Part shown: positions 45,585-58,122 of the stretch, in pieces
How positions within the stretch are numbered: the stretch's first letter is position 1
Layout: each line of letters opens with the position of its first letter
NCBI GenBank assembly: GCA_021307315.1
Contig: JAJSPD010000009.1
Span: 496,001 to 560,000, forward strand
Direction: 5' to 3'
DNA: 64,000 nucleotides
Source of the DNA: Bisporella sp. PMI_857
Taxonomy: Eukaryota > Ascomycota > Leotiomycetes > Helotiales > Helotiaceae
Notes under the pieces: model-generated
Databases searched by the model: none
Seen by the model: only the letters and a program-made list of their open reading frames with translations
Told to the model about the DNA's origin: nothing
Made by a program: the position numbers and the translations under genes

Positions 45585-45699
45585 TACGCCTTGAGATGAT
45601 GACGCAGCAATGACTATCTACATTCTTAAATAAATTTTGGAACTGAGGCCGTCGAAATAGTTGAGGGATTTTCTTACGATCTCTGCCACTTTTCAATTC

Positions 45700-46360
45700 T
45701 TTACGTTATACGGCACCAATACAAGTTATGTGGCGCAACTTTAGCCCGATGCTTATGAGGCACACAACGAAACCCATTTCGTAAAGGTCAGTGATATTAA
45801 ATCTTCGTTACCACTTTTATAGCTATGATTATACAAGTTCATGCACCACTCATATAGCCTTTGGGCCATTGATGAGAACAATTACCATATAAATTCATAT
45901 GAGCAACAAAATATACCAGATGTTCCGCAGGATTTTGTTCATTCTATGCTAACAATATGGCAGGTCTTATTATAGGTAGACCCACGACGAGATATTCATA
46001 CGAGGGCCACCTTATCAGCTCTTTAGATGCAATAAGTTGGTTGCAGATACGCGCATTTGGAAGGTGGGAAAAGCATCACATATTTCGAAATAGAGCGGCA
46101 TTCCAGGTGAGTTTCTCGTCTACATTAATGAATCGAGTCACTGGATGAGCCAACCACCTTTAAATCCACTTCCAGATCAGGTAAGGATGGCAAAACTATC
46201 CCCTAGTTTACGCTTCTGCTATGATTAATCAGTGTTCCACCACCCTCATAATAGCCTTCGGGTCGTTGCTGAGAAAGAAACAAGATCATATCTACCTCTG
46301 AGCATCTTAACATACTCTTCTCTCTTTGTCTCAGATCATCTACACAAAGATTTACTAACA
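45700..46360 (+). pseudogene. Possible relic: two diverged copies of a coding-like segment
   Basis: A plus-strand frame from about 45700 reads LYGTNTSYVAQL, then PDAYEAHNETHFVKVSDIKS and FMHHSYSLWAIDENNYHINS, broken by stops. A second stretch near 46215-46300 aligns to it (GCTATGATTA, CTCATA-TAGCCTT-GGG) and reads HHPHNSLRVVAEKETRSYLP. Between them, 45957-46108 reads SSLDAISWLQIRAFGRWEKH and ends at a GTGAGT donor. The family is not recognised and the whole is too broken to be a gene. Confidence 0.3.
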
Positions 46361-46471
46361 GGGGTCAGGTAAGCTTTCGGTTCAATCAATTGTTGTTCGT
46401 AGCAAACAATGCCAGCAAGCCAATTTAAGCCCTCGCCAGATGAATGTAAGATATTGCTTCCGGCATGATTT

Positions 46472-46491
46472 ATCAATCAATCAATCAATCA
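46472..46491. repeat. (TCAA)n microsatellite
   Basis: Five near-perfect tandem copies of a four-base unit (ATCAATCAATCAATCAATCA). Confidence 0.85.
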
Positions 46492-46727
46492 AAAATTTCA
46501 ATCAAATTTACAGTCGCATTAATATATTTCTTACTCAGAATCATGAGAGGGACCTGCAAGCCTTCAAGTGGTGCCTTGGTCAAACAGCCCATTTGTACAT
46601 AGCAAGATACTCAATTCATGAACACAAGTACGTATATTACCACAGACCTACAAGTGTAATCATATCTCCACTGTTACGCTCTTTCTCAAAGCCATATACA
46701 AAGAAATTGTTCCTTCCCAACGCATTC

Positions 46728-48698
46728 CTAAAGCCCTGAATCAATCTGGGCGACAACATCCGTATTCGTGTACTGTGCCCAATCTCTACAGGTTTGTGCC
46801 ATGATCATCGGAACATGGACATCCTTCTTGATATCCGTAGGTCGCTCCAGAATATTCGCGTACAAGCCACCAGAACTGTGCCAAGCGATATGACAATGGA
46901 AGGGCCAGACACCGGGATTGTCAGCGTTGATCTGCCACACGACATGGCCGTTCCCAGGCAGCATCTGCGTGTCGCGACGTTGTGGGTTATTAGGGTTGGT
47001 GATAGAGACGCCATCCCAATTTCCTGGTCCTGCGTGTAGGATGAACATGTTGTGTCCGTGGAGATGCATGGGGTGCGATGCCGGGGTAGGGTTATTGACA
47101 ACGATTCGGATCGAGGAGTTGGACCCGAAGTCCTTGACATTCCATTCAGCTGTGTAGGTCAGGTTGCCTTTGTGTGCGAGCAATAACACCGGGCTGTTGT
47201 AGTTTGCACGGAAAGACTGTTTGTCCAACTCCCAAAGGAAGATATTAGAGGCGTTGACCCTAAAGCTGACGTCGAGGTTCCTGGTGGTGGCTGGACGTGG
47301 CGGCTTAATGGAGTAGAAAGGCACTGTGAGGGCCAGATCGTCGTTCACACAATTTCCCGGATCAGGCACGTTTTGGGCTGTGCTCTTAGGAGCTTTCTTG
47401 GTGTCGGCTTTGTCGTAGTAGATAGCTGCAAGAGCAAGAGGCTGGTTGGTGCTTGAGCATGGCGTGGAGAGGTTGGAGCGCATCCAGAAGGCCGAGTTTG
47501 ATGCACCTTGATCGGCTTTGACGAGGACATCCGCACGCTGTCCAACACCGAGGGTGACAACCTTAGTAGTGTAAGGTTTGACTGGGACAAAATCATTGGC
47601 GATAACTTTCAAATCATGACCATCGATGCTGAAGCGTTGCAAGCCGTCGGCACCCGCGTTAATCTACGTAAGTCAGTTGATCATTGAAATTAACAAGTTC
47701 CCAGTCGCAAGTCAACATACCAGTCGAAGCCTGTGAACTTTACCTGTGGTGAACTTGAACTTGGAAATGCCAGCATTGTTATTGCATTTGGTCTTGTCCC
47801 CAGCTTTGACGGTGAAGCAGTCAAAATCCATTTTGCCATTGATGAGGTTGTTGTCAGATGACGGTCTAGGGTTACCGCCTTTGTCAAGTGGCGTCATCAC
47901 CGTCTTCACAATATCATAATATTCGTCATGGTAATGGTCGGTCAACATCACAGGTCCTAAGTCAACATCATAGTCGGCGTTCTTGGGACCATGTATGATC
48001 AAAGGCCCAAAGAGTCCCCCTGGACATGTCACCATAGTGCAATATAGTTCCTATGCAAAACTCACCAGCATATTGGCCAGAATAATGTGAATGATACCAC
48101 GAAGTACCATACAAGTCCGCCTTGAACGTATAGGTAAAGTCCTGTCCCGGTGCAATAGGGCATTGATGTACAGAAGGCACGCCGTCAAACCAGGGAGTGT
48201 CTTTATGAAGAATACCATGCCAATGGAATGCTGTGCCTTCCTCTGGTCCAGTTATCCTATTTTTTACCGTGACCGAGAGAGTGTCTCCCCAATTGGCTTC
48301 GATTTGTGGGCCAGGAAATTGTCCGTTAATTAAAATAACATTTTTCTCATAGCCATCTGGTGCGATGAGACCACGGCTGACTGTGAAGGTATAACGCCGC
48401 ACAACTCCAGTGTTAGGTGCTTCAGTATATGGATTGTTGCTGTATGCGGTGAGGCCCCCCCAAGGATACCCGAGAGGGAGTGGGTTATTACGGAGGAATG
48501 GAGGGAATGTCGGAGCCTGTAAAGTTCCCCATGTTGAGGCACTGTAGAGTACATGTTAAAGCCGACCTTGGACTCTACAGGCCCCAGTCTGTTAGAATTG
48601 ATGGAAGGAGCTTACCCATTCGTCTGCTGTTGTGTCAGCGCAGGAACTATCCCGAGGACACCATTAAGTATACTAGTGATCAAGGTAAGAATCCCCAT
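46728..48698 (-). CDS. Laccase (second multicopper oxidase)
   Basis: Four exons (48616-48698, 48066-48541, 47721-48019, 46728-47663) give 597 residues. The first exon encodes a hydrophobic signal ([20 protein letters not shown]); joining it to exon two creates [15 protein letters not shown]. The copper sites are [30 protein letters not shown] and [14 protein letters not shown], with Leu at the type-1 axial position. The protein ends DSGL, the classical ascomycete laccase tail. [20 protein letters not shown] opens the first cupredoxin domain. It differs throughout from the laccase at 16879-18903 (for example [20 protein letters not shown] against the other enzyme's RQLMSNQQDGVPGVTQCPIA), so the two are not recent duplicates and probably have different substrates or expression. 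Secretion and phenol oxidation are inferred from the family. Confidence 0.93.
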
Positions 48699-48782
48699 AA
48701 TGAACGTGGGAGTGGAAGAAGCTTAAAGAAGAAAAGACTGGTAGGTTGTCCATCTGAGAAAGCAATGAAGGCATGAGCAAGT

Positions 48783-48789
48783 GTTTTAT
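48783..48789 (-). promoter_or_regulatory. TATA box of laccase 2
   Basis: TATAAAA on the minus strand, 85 bases before the ATG at 48698. Confidence 0.5.
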
Positions 48790-51700
48790 ATCAAAAACTG
48801 CTCCTGCTTCTATTTCCCAAGACTATTCCGACACAAGGAGAAATGATTCAAGCCTCCTCTTGGAAAGACTGGAGAAGTTAGGCGCATATAGAACCTTTCC
48901 AATGATATATCCATGGATGTGCCCACTATCGTTCAAGATGAGTTCTGTCTTTTCGAATAGAACCAAGAGGTCACGGGAAGGGATAAGGAGAATCCGAGGC
49001 TCTGATCAGTACTTCTTTCAGAAGTTAAGACTCATAGAAAGGGGTCTTGGTGATGCCAAAAGGAATTTATCTTACAACCCATCAGAAACCCTTCGAATGA
49101 AGGGAGGCTGCTGTCCCGTTTTGGGAATCAAGGTATTGTCAAAGGGTTCTGGGGAAAGCTGCAAGGAAAGCCACCCTTGACAGAGCGGGAGATCTACCAC
49201 ATAGCTGAAGTAATGTGGCGTTGGAGGCATAGGCGCAAACTTTCGGTGGCAGCACAATACATACTGCAAGAAATTGAGTAGAGGAGGCAGCAGCAGCTTC
49301 CATATCTATGGAATGAAGAGCTTCATGGTAGCACTTATCTAATTTTTATAATTGATGAAAGGAAACATTTACGGTGACAAACCTGTATTAACTTCAAATA
49401 CTTATTTTGCAGGCAGAAAGTATATCTGCGTACCGCTTGTAGTAGGCAGAGATAGGCGGGAACAGACCGCTCCTTCTTGGGCCTCGGACTCAGTAAGGGG
49501 TAACCCCGGACAAGGCGACTTGGTGGCCAAGCCGAGATTTGAGGCTTCTGGCTTTGTTCACCCATTTCTTGCGCCGTTAATACTAATCAAGCAGAGATAG
49601 AAGCCTATGCTGTCAATGTCGAAGTAGACTACTTTCTGATCTGAGCACCTGATATTAGTTGTGCTGCAATGACTATCATAAATCTACTAAGGGCACAAGA
49701 CTCTGACTGCAACAGATACCCAATTTTACCTGAAGTTGCTCGTATGCCAACTTGATATATCGCGAATAAGAAGTTTTCCTGAAATTAAGGGACTCGGAGC
49801 CATGAATCTCGAGATCCAACAAATGAAGAATATGAGATGCACGCTCAAGGAGAAATTCGAAGATAGCGATAGGCTCGCATGATGGCTCAGAGAAATTCGA
49901 GAAGCGGTCTTGGAAGACCGCACAGACAATTGAGAGATCATTTTGACTTCAAAGTGACACCTGGAAAGTTGCTGAAGCCTGCTTTCTTCTAACATTAGAA
50001 TTATATCCTTGCTGTCCAAGGAGTGTACCTCTAATGGCTGAAATTTCTAGAATGGAGCCGCTAATATAAGTAAATATAATACTATGAGGAAACAATAAGC
50101 TTTTATCCTTTGCACATACAAAGTCATGGACCTTGTCTTCCAAAGTATGAGAAGTTCAGGCAGGCAAGTGCTCGCTAAAGGACGGGAAGCTGTGGATCTA
50201 TTTAACACAACATTTAACCCATTCACAGACTTTGTCATATCATAGAAAGTACAGGGGCTTGGCTAGGTCTGCTAGAGACTACGTCCTCTATTGGCCATGG
50301 GAGATAAAAAAGAAGTTGATGTACGACCCGCATATATGTATTGGTATCGTGCATGAGAGCTTCACATAAAATGAGCCCACAGCCAGTACTCCTACTTGCA
50401 ATTGGGCTGAAAATGGATAAAAATGACAAAATTGGGAATGAGCTTTCCACCCTACCAGGATCTGGGCCATCGTGATGAAGAGTACAGGAACATGCTCGGC
50501 AAACCCGCAGAAAAAAAATAGAAAAAGCAACCAATGCAAATCAACCTATTAGGAAAAACAAATCTCGTGGCCTGCAAAGATGAGCGGGTATCATATCGCA
50601 GCTTGTGATAAGATAGTTTGATCTTGGTAGCACTTGCCAGAATATGATTCTAACTAGTAAAACGTATGTTGATAGCGCCAAAGAGTGCCCCATGAGAACC
50701 GACAACTAGGGCGAGATTCTAAGTCCTGTTCTGAGTACATTGACACTGAGCTGAAAGATTGCCGCATGGCCACTTTGTATTTATTGTGGCTCAATTTTAG
50801 TCGGAGAGTCTTCTCCAAATGCAAGCGTCACCGTAGAGCTTTATTGAAGCTTTGCACAAGTTCGCGGCTAGTGTAATTGCTTGAATACAATCTGAATCTG
50901 CTATACATAAGCTCTAGAAGCTTGGTCCCCCGATATGTGGTCCCATGTGTCGGCTTCACCGGAAATTCTAAACAAAATAACGCCACCCTTTCATATTCTT
51001 TACATTCCTAGTTATACTGTATATTCACTCCTTCTTTCGTGGCATTTGGTTGGATGTGTATTGCATGATCAGTGGTCGTCGCCGTGAGCGCGCGAATGCC
51101 TCCATAGCTTCTTGGGATATTGTGTCCGTTCGGACAACGCTGCCAATGGACATAAAAAATCTGCGGCCACGTTTTAGTACAGAGTATCTGCGAGTCGAGA
51201 GCCTAGTTTATACCCAAAAGTGGCACCAGAACCAAGCATATACTGTCCTAAGCTTCTCATGACTCCATTTGGCCCCGCGCCAAACCTCATGATGTTGACT
51301 GATCCTATAAAGAGTTAGGACAACCTCTACGAAGGTGCATTGCATACCAAAGATAAATCCGATTATGACACCGACAGCTACAATCTTTTAACTCTCTGCA
51401 GACTTGTACATGGTCGTAAATATCTTACTAGTCCCCATCATTGCCCCCATCTTCCCTATAAAAAATGTTAGTACACTAGTCATCGAGTTTTGTGTCTTTC
51501 ACCGATGATGGATTTACATTTGTCAAAGGTGGAGCCGCCTACTTGCGCGCCTGCTGGTGGAGGTGGCATATTGGCTAGATATAATACAGTCGAGAGCTGG
51601 GAGATAGAAAGTACAATTATCAAGTAAGGTTGGGGTCAAACTAGAGGCTATTCAGGTCCCAGTAGCTCCTCCAGCATACAACCACTATCGGGCTAGTACC

Positions 51701-52411
51701 GTTTTGGCTTCCCCACACTTCTGAAATTAGTCACGTGATTGTAGATTTGCTAGGAGATGAGTGACTAAAAGACACGACCAGAACAGTGTGTTCGGCTTAA
51801 CGGATACTATCTAAAGACTCTATATATTTGAGTATCTGCAAGCTTTACTTTGATCCTCATATCGCCTCCATCAGCAGCTTCGTTCGTCTCGTTGTGGAGT
51901 AGAGCGCGTGCTCTTATCAGCTTGCATTCCGATTGGTGCTTCACCACCTGTCCTGTCTCACGACGACTACATTTGACGAGCACTCTGAACTTTCCAGCTT
52001 GGCAGAATCCGAATGCCATCCCTTTGCTCACGACAATTCTTTCTGCATCAATCGAAGTCGATGCGTAAGTTGCTGCCAGACATCCCTTGACGAATCAAGA
52101 TTCTTGACAGGTTGCCAAGTACGCTCTGCCACAGCGGCCATCTTTTTGGCCCCTTTTGGGACGAGCGTCAAAAACTGAACCAGAACAGCAAGCTGACAAC
52201 TCTGCGCAACAGGCTCAGCATAACTTTCTTTCGCCTGTCCCTTGCACACCGAGCGCAGTTAATATTGAGTCTTTGTTGGAACTGGGATTCCACCTAAAGC
52301 GTCCAGGCAGATCTGTTGGTGTTGGGGGAGAGTTCGTCATTTTCCAAGCTTCAAAGGAAGACGACCCGAGAATCATAGATACTGCAAGGCTTTACGAGTA
52401 GACTACCACAG
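48790..52411. other. Long intergenic region, no supported gene; FHA-gene leader at right end
   Basis: About 3.6 kb. The frame 48773-49180 (+) and others have no recognisable family. The last ~450 bases are probably the transcribed leader of the FHA gene: they contain a good intron (GTAAGT donor at 52064, CTTGACAG acceptor ending at 52110) and an open frame ending at 52401, ten bases before the FHA ATG. Confidence 0.5.
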
Positions 52412-54754
52412 ATGACGGCAGTCGCAAGTCCACCGAGTTTCCAGCAAAATAATCGCGCAGCATGGAGTGCGAATATTAGCCAAGGAGGACTCACTGCTAT
52501 GAACGCCGACGAAGTATCCCGAATGTTCATGCCACGCAAAAGCGCGCAGCGCTCAAACTCATCATCTTCAATATCCTCAACCTCCTCAGCTTCATCAAGC
52601 ACAACAGTTGCACAGGCGTTGCCGCAGACCAATGGCGCTCAGATGTCTGCGGTCGGGGATCTAAGTTCTTGGGGTACGGCTGCTGCTCGCAAGAAGCCCC
52701 AAAGAACAGGACCATGGCCAACAAGCAAAGCCGAAGCAATGTCTGGAGTAACCACAGCGAGGCCACAGTCAATTCTATCAACAAATGGTGCCTCCGCGGC
52801 ATCGTCGATCACGTCTATCCATCAGCCACCTATTCTACCTTCGCAGCATCTACAAAATCCTACCCAACAGGTAAACGGAAATCGGCCGAATGCACCAGCT
52901 GTTGGCGAGGGTAACCCTGTGCTCTACCTATTGTCTATGAATGGAACATTCGAGAGGAAAACAATATCAGTCCCATACTATCCCGACCACTTGAGGATCG
53001 GACGGCAAACAAATGCCAAAACCATACCAACACCTGCTAATGGTTTCTTCGACTCAAAGGTACTGTCAAGGCAGCATGCAGAAATCTGGGCAGACCGAAA
53101 CGGAAAAATTTGGATTCGGGATATCAAATCGTCGAATGGTACATTTGTCAATGGTGCTCGATTATCCCCAGAAAACCGAGATTCGGAACCGCACGAGCTA
53201 CAGACTCAAGACCATCTTGAGTTAGGTATTGATATTGTTAGTGAAGATCAGAAAACTGTCGTTCACCATAAAGTTGCGGCGAAGGTCGAGCATGCAGGTT
53301 ATCTTGGAACAACCAATAATGTCTTGGACATGAACTTTGGTGATTTAGACCCCGCGAACGGTGCGATGATGGTGCCTTCACAAGGTGCCATGCAGTTAAG
53401 GAATAGAACTGGGAGTCAAGGGTCGGTAGCCAGCAGTGGACGTATGGGGCCTCCTAGTAGCATTGCCGGTAGTCAAATGAGTATCATGGCTCAACAGAGG
53501 CCCATGAACTTTTGGTTAACGCCAGTGACAACGGAGCAGATCGTGAAGAGATTAACAGTATGTAATTCCGTGATTTAATTCTGAAGGAGTACCTAACAGT
53601 TGTCACAGCACGAAATGAGAGTCGCCCGGCTGCAAACAAGTGATCTGGGAAGGACTGATCAATTCTTTGGAGCTTTACTATCGAAAGATCACATTAAAGA
53701 AGGGGATAGAGCTCTAGCCACCGAGAACAAAGCTCCCCAAACCAATGGAGTTATTTCGGCTATGAGGGCTGATCCCAAAACTCGGTTTTCTGAACCCCCA
53801 GCACCCCCACCACAGCAGCCACTTCCGGAAAAACCAGATGTTGCACGCTCACACCCCTTTGACACATCATCTCCAGCCTCTTTGAAGCGATCAAACACTG
53901 AACGACCTAGGTCTGTTCCAACTGTGTCACCAGTTCGACAAGAACCCACAAGTCAAATTATATCTCTGGTCGAAGCTCTCGCTACAGCAAAGAAAGAACT
54001 GGAGGCTCAAGGTGCTCGTTTGCGTGATTTGGAGGAAAGTCTTCAGAAGGAGAGACGAGCAAGGGAATTGGCGGAGGAAGTTGCTAAGCAGCTAGAGATT
54101 CAAGCCGGCGTACCAACGACAACTGAGGACACCAGGGAAGGTGCTGACACGTCAATACTCGAGGAGGCGTTCGAACCGCCTCTAGAAAGATCAGATGCGA
54201 AGAATAGCGAGGAATCTGAGCAGCCAAAGGAAATCGATACTAAGGCGATAGCTGCTTCAACAGCGCTACTTGAGCAACACTTGGAAAAAATGGCGCTTGA
54301 AATGCAGAACATGAAGGATCATATGGAGTCATTTAAAACGCGGGCCGAGAAAGCTGAGGCTGAACGAGATAATGCCCGAATTACGCTAGCACAAATGGTT
54401 GAGAAAATACGGCTAAATGAATCGGCGAGATCATCTTCCACTGAGCGAGCACGATCACCAGCTAGAAGGCGTGCGCGTTCCCAGTCACGTCTTACTAATG
54501 GTGATGCTGCGACGCTTGAAATGCTGGAGTCTTTGGTTGGAAAGGCTACGCTTGAAAATGGGAACGCGATAACTGCAGGGAAAGAAGACGAGTTTGCAAG
54601 GCATCTAACGGGAACGCTGTCGCGACCGCCTGGTGGACACGACCCATTATTGTACCATACAACACCTTATGCTTCGATACTTGGGGTTGTTTTAATAGGC
54701 ATGGGGCTTATGGCGTACTTAAACGGATGGCAGCCTCCTAAGGTAGAGCGATAA
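52412..54754 (+). CDS. FHA-domain tail-anchored protein (SLMAP/PRO45-like, STRIPAK)
   Basis: Two exons (52412-53557, 53600-54754; 42-base intron) give 766 residues. A Ser-rich disordered N-terminus precedes the FHA domain at about 168-280, with the phospho-peptide-binding residues in LRIGRQT, SRQHAEIW and SSNGTFVNG. After a Pro-rich linker come long coiled coils (SLVEALATAKKELEAQGARL; STALLEQHLEKMALEMQNMK) and an Arg/Ser stretch. The C-terminus is one membrane helix (YASILGVVLIGMGLMAYLNG) with a short tail, so it is tail-anchored. The layout matches fungal SLMAP homologues (Sordaria PRO45) and Vps64/Far9-Far10-like proteins of the STRIPAK complex at ER, mitochondria and nuclear envelope, which act in cell fusion and fruiting-body formation. 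The link to STRIPAK is inferred from architecture. Confidence 0.88.
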
Positions 54755-55814
54755 GCAACCTACTAGGGCGGTATCGGCATAATAAGCTGGCTTCCATAAA
54801 AGCACACACGCACACAGGAGATCTCCTGACCATACATATATTTCCTTTGTCCTTCCTTCGGTGTTCTGCATAGGCGTTCGGGGCATGGCTACGCATATGA
54901 GCGAGCTTGGGATCAGCATACTGAGACCTACATAATGAGGTCTTCTAAGTTCTTTCTAAGGAAAACGATGATGACGATGAGACGAGAAGATGGACGGGTG
55001 CTTGAATGCGGTTCATCTTCAGGCGCGGATACCTTCTTGTGGAATATTGTTCTCTTATAGCGAATCAAATGATTCACCTTCCTCAACATTTCAGCTTCAC
55101 ATTCCCAGATCTATCGGCTTTCGGAAGCAGATTGTATTCAACATTGTTCATAGCATGTGCAAATATATACCTCCCTGCCTATAATTCATGTCCACCCCTG
55201 CCAGACAAGCCCCCGGACTATTGAACTCTCCAGGTACTTGCTTTGTCGGTCACATGAAATGTTAACCATGAGAATACCTGTGATGCTCTGGCGGGACTTG
55301 ATTGATTGATACTGAGAGGATCCACCTTCTCCAGTTTCGACGAGCGATTGCTTCTCTCGACATTTTGTGAAGACCGAATGCCAGAAATGGTGAGAGGGCG
55401 TGCATTTTCACGTGATAATCAAGACTCCGGAGCGGGGGAACAGCCAGGCTAATCTCATTTTGTGTATATCAAGATGCTACATTGGGACACCGCAATCTCG
55501 GCGCAGAGGCTCAACAGTCAACACGCCGCATGAAGCGAAAAAGGAACCCATCAAATCTACCGGTCATCCCCAGGCCCGATCCCTGGGGTTGCAAGCCGTG
55601 CCTTGCACGCGCACCCACCACCAACCTCCACATCTCACCACGTTTGCCGCAACAAATCTCCCATTACTGCTGCTGTTCCGTTTCGTTTTCCTACAGGACA
55701 AAGCATATCGTACGAGTAGAGCATCGATTCACCGCATCGTTGCGACAGATTTAATCAACGTGGGAAGCGAGTTGGATCGACGGCGGTGTATTAACAGCAG
55801 CGGAAGAGACTACC
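54755..55814. other. Intergenic; leader of the Zn2Cys6 gene
   Basis: About 1.06 kb. An open frame starting near 55533 overlaps the probable leader of the next gene and could be an upstream ORF. The composition does not support a separate gene. Confidence 0.45.
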
Positions 55815-58122
55815 ATGTCGCAGCTGGGAGTCCTGGGCAACGCGAGGGAAAGGAGCGCGCCGCAATATAACCACCATTCGGAGCCATGCAATGACGATCA
55901 GAGACATCTTCAATGGGTAGAGGGTCAAGATACCACAAGGCTTGCGGTTCCTGACACCTTTTATCCTGTGTATCAGGATCCTTTATATGATGATTACATC
56001 GCAGAGAGCTGGCTTCCGCAAGTCCAGGCCATTCCTTCATGGACCAATGCAATCCCAAACGAGAACAGATGGTCACATGATACCACGTTCGATGGCTCTT
56101 TGATGTCCAGGACATACGACAGACAGCAGCAGCCGCCTATGCTATACACAAACTTTGGGACCCAGTATAACTTCACTGGGCTACAGTCGCCCGCCGTTAG
56201 CACAGATTATGACCCAACGGCTCCAACTCCGGAAGCTCCTACATATCAGGCGGCGTGCGTCTCTGCAAGCGATGATCACCTCAGGCCCAAAGAGAGGCAT
56301 TCTCGTCCTCAAACCACACAACCGGATTACCGTCAAGAAACTTCTGACTCACCAATATGCGGAATGTCATCGTTTCAGCTTCAACCGGCCAGGTTCCCGA
56401 ACCTAAATCCCTACGGGGGAGAGTTTATGCAAGAGCAACATATATCAACATGGTTTTCAGCCACCGAACAAAGCCAGTCTCGGAAATCTAAAGAACCCAC
56501 TCCTGCACAGTATCCTATTTCACCGAGCCAGTCTTCGCCAAGCGTGACCTTTGGCTGGTCTATCACTACTGAACCTGAAACGTCCAAAAGCCCAGAGCCT
56601 GCTAAATTCTCCCCTTCAGCAGGTGGGAAGGAATCTTCATTTACGATTACAGTTCCAATACCAAAGCGAAAAGCACAAGATGATGCCTCAAAGATTCAAG
56701 CTCCCTGGCCTGATACGACTCAAAAAGATATCTCAGAGTGTGTTGATGTCTTTGAGAATGCTCCAGGAGCTTTGAAGACGGTTAAGCGAAGGAAGAAGCT
56801 AGATGCTCCAGTCAGAAAAGCTGCGAGAGAAGTCAGGAAAGCCGGCGCCTGTCATCAATGTAAATTTAGAAAACGAACAGTCAGTGAAATTGCAGTTGTA
56901 ATATGAAAAGCTCACTAACTCGCTATAGTGCTCAACGGGAACACCTTGTGGTTCATGCATAAAGAACGGCGGTGGTCTTCATGAAATGAAGTGTCAACGA
57001 GAAAGTCCATTCATCGGAAAGCAAATGCATCAATGTATGTTATCCTTCGAAGCACGGACTCAATGCTAACTATATTTCAGACTTCCAACATTCGTCCACA
57101 CGGCGGATTATAAACTTTGCAATCAAAATTCCTGCATCATCACTAGGGGATACTGTACCCGAGACTATCACAATCGACGGAATTGGAAAGATATCCCACC
57201 CTCTTCAACTGCCGGTTCGAAAGGCAGCTCTAAGCGCATTCAGTATCGCCAACCAAGAGAGTATTAAGCAGATGCAAGAGCCAAAGTGCAGTTACTCAGA
57301 GTCAGATGATCCCACGATTCTGATTCTGGATGCGAGCCAAGACCTCGGGACCAAAGTTGAGCAATGGGCCGTAGAATACACTTCTAAATTCGTGCATGCG
57401 GCTGGTCCTAAATTTTATGCTACGACCATGGCACATATCCTCGGGACTGCATATGTCCAGAAAGGTCTACCAGAAGTACATCTCTCTTCTCCTATCAGTT
57501 AAACTACTTACTGCATCATCAAAGCTAACAATACTGCCAGTCTGGCCTCGTAGCATCCATGCTCCGCGCCTCCTCCATTGCCTTCGTCCTCCGCGCCGGC
57601 GTTAAATCGTCCGCCTCGCACCCCTTCCGCACCATTCAAGCAAACATCGACACGATCCTCTACTCACGGCTAGGCCTCGCGCAAAAAGATGTCTTCCAGC
57701 AACTCCAGCGTCTCATCTTCCGCTCAGCAGGTTGTCTCAACCGGTCACAAGTATACCCCGTTGGTCTTGTGCTCTTCCAGCTTCTGCGTTTCTTCTGCAT
57801 TTCCGCTTCTCACCTGTCTAATATCGCGCAACGATTTCGGGATAATGCGCAGCGGGCGGCGGAATATCAGTTTCATGAGCTGAGACTTTTGCTGAGTGTC
57901 CATATGGCGCTTTTCAGGAGCAGTAACCCCTTGTTATTAGATGTTAGTGAGAGGTTCAATAGGGATCTACTTGGTGAAGATGAAACGTTGATTGCTTTGG
58001 CGATGCAGATGCGCAAGGTGGTGTTGCAGATGAAGGGAAAGGGGTTTCCAGAGCTAAAGGGAAGTATTACGTACAAGAAGGACTATTTTGATCAGTGGAG
58101 ACGTGTGTATGATAGTAAGTAA
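55815..58122 (+). CDS. Zn2Cys6 transcription factor with mid-protein zinc cluster
   Basis: Four exons (55815-56879, 56929-57034, 57081-57475, 57541-58122) give 715 residues. The first 340 residues look disordered (Pro, Ser, Gln-rich). The zinc cluster is assembled across the first intron: Cys346, 349, 356, 362, 365 and 377, preceded by basic residues (RKAAREVRKAGA). The spacing C-X2-C-X6-C-X5-C-X2-C-X11-C has a longer last loop than usual. The C-terminal region is helical (VASMLRASSIAFVLRAG, YPVGLVLFQLLRFFCIS). I chose the stop at 58122, but a consensus GTAAGT at 58115 and an acceptor at 58190-58191 would open an alternative last exon ending at 58277. Target genes are unknown. Confidence 0.82.

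Larger units (their letters stand above)
45585..46727. other. Intergenic with relic coding-like duplications
   Basis: About 1.1 kb. It contains a diverged duplication (separate entry) and a TCAA microsatellite. No intact gene. Confidence 0.5.

Noticed and set aside
48773..49180. 135-codon plus-strand frame beyond the laccase 2 start
   Set aside because: It overlaps the laccase promoter and TATA box and resembles no family.
55400..55870. 156-codon frame overlapping the start of the Zn2Cys6 gene
   Set aside because: It overlaps the true start in another frame and has the composition of a leader sequence.
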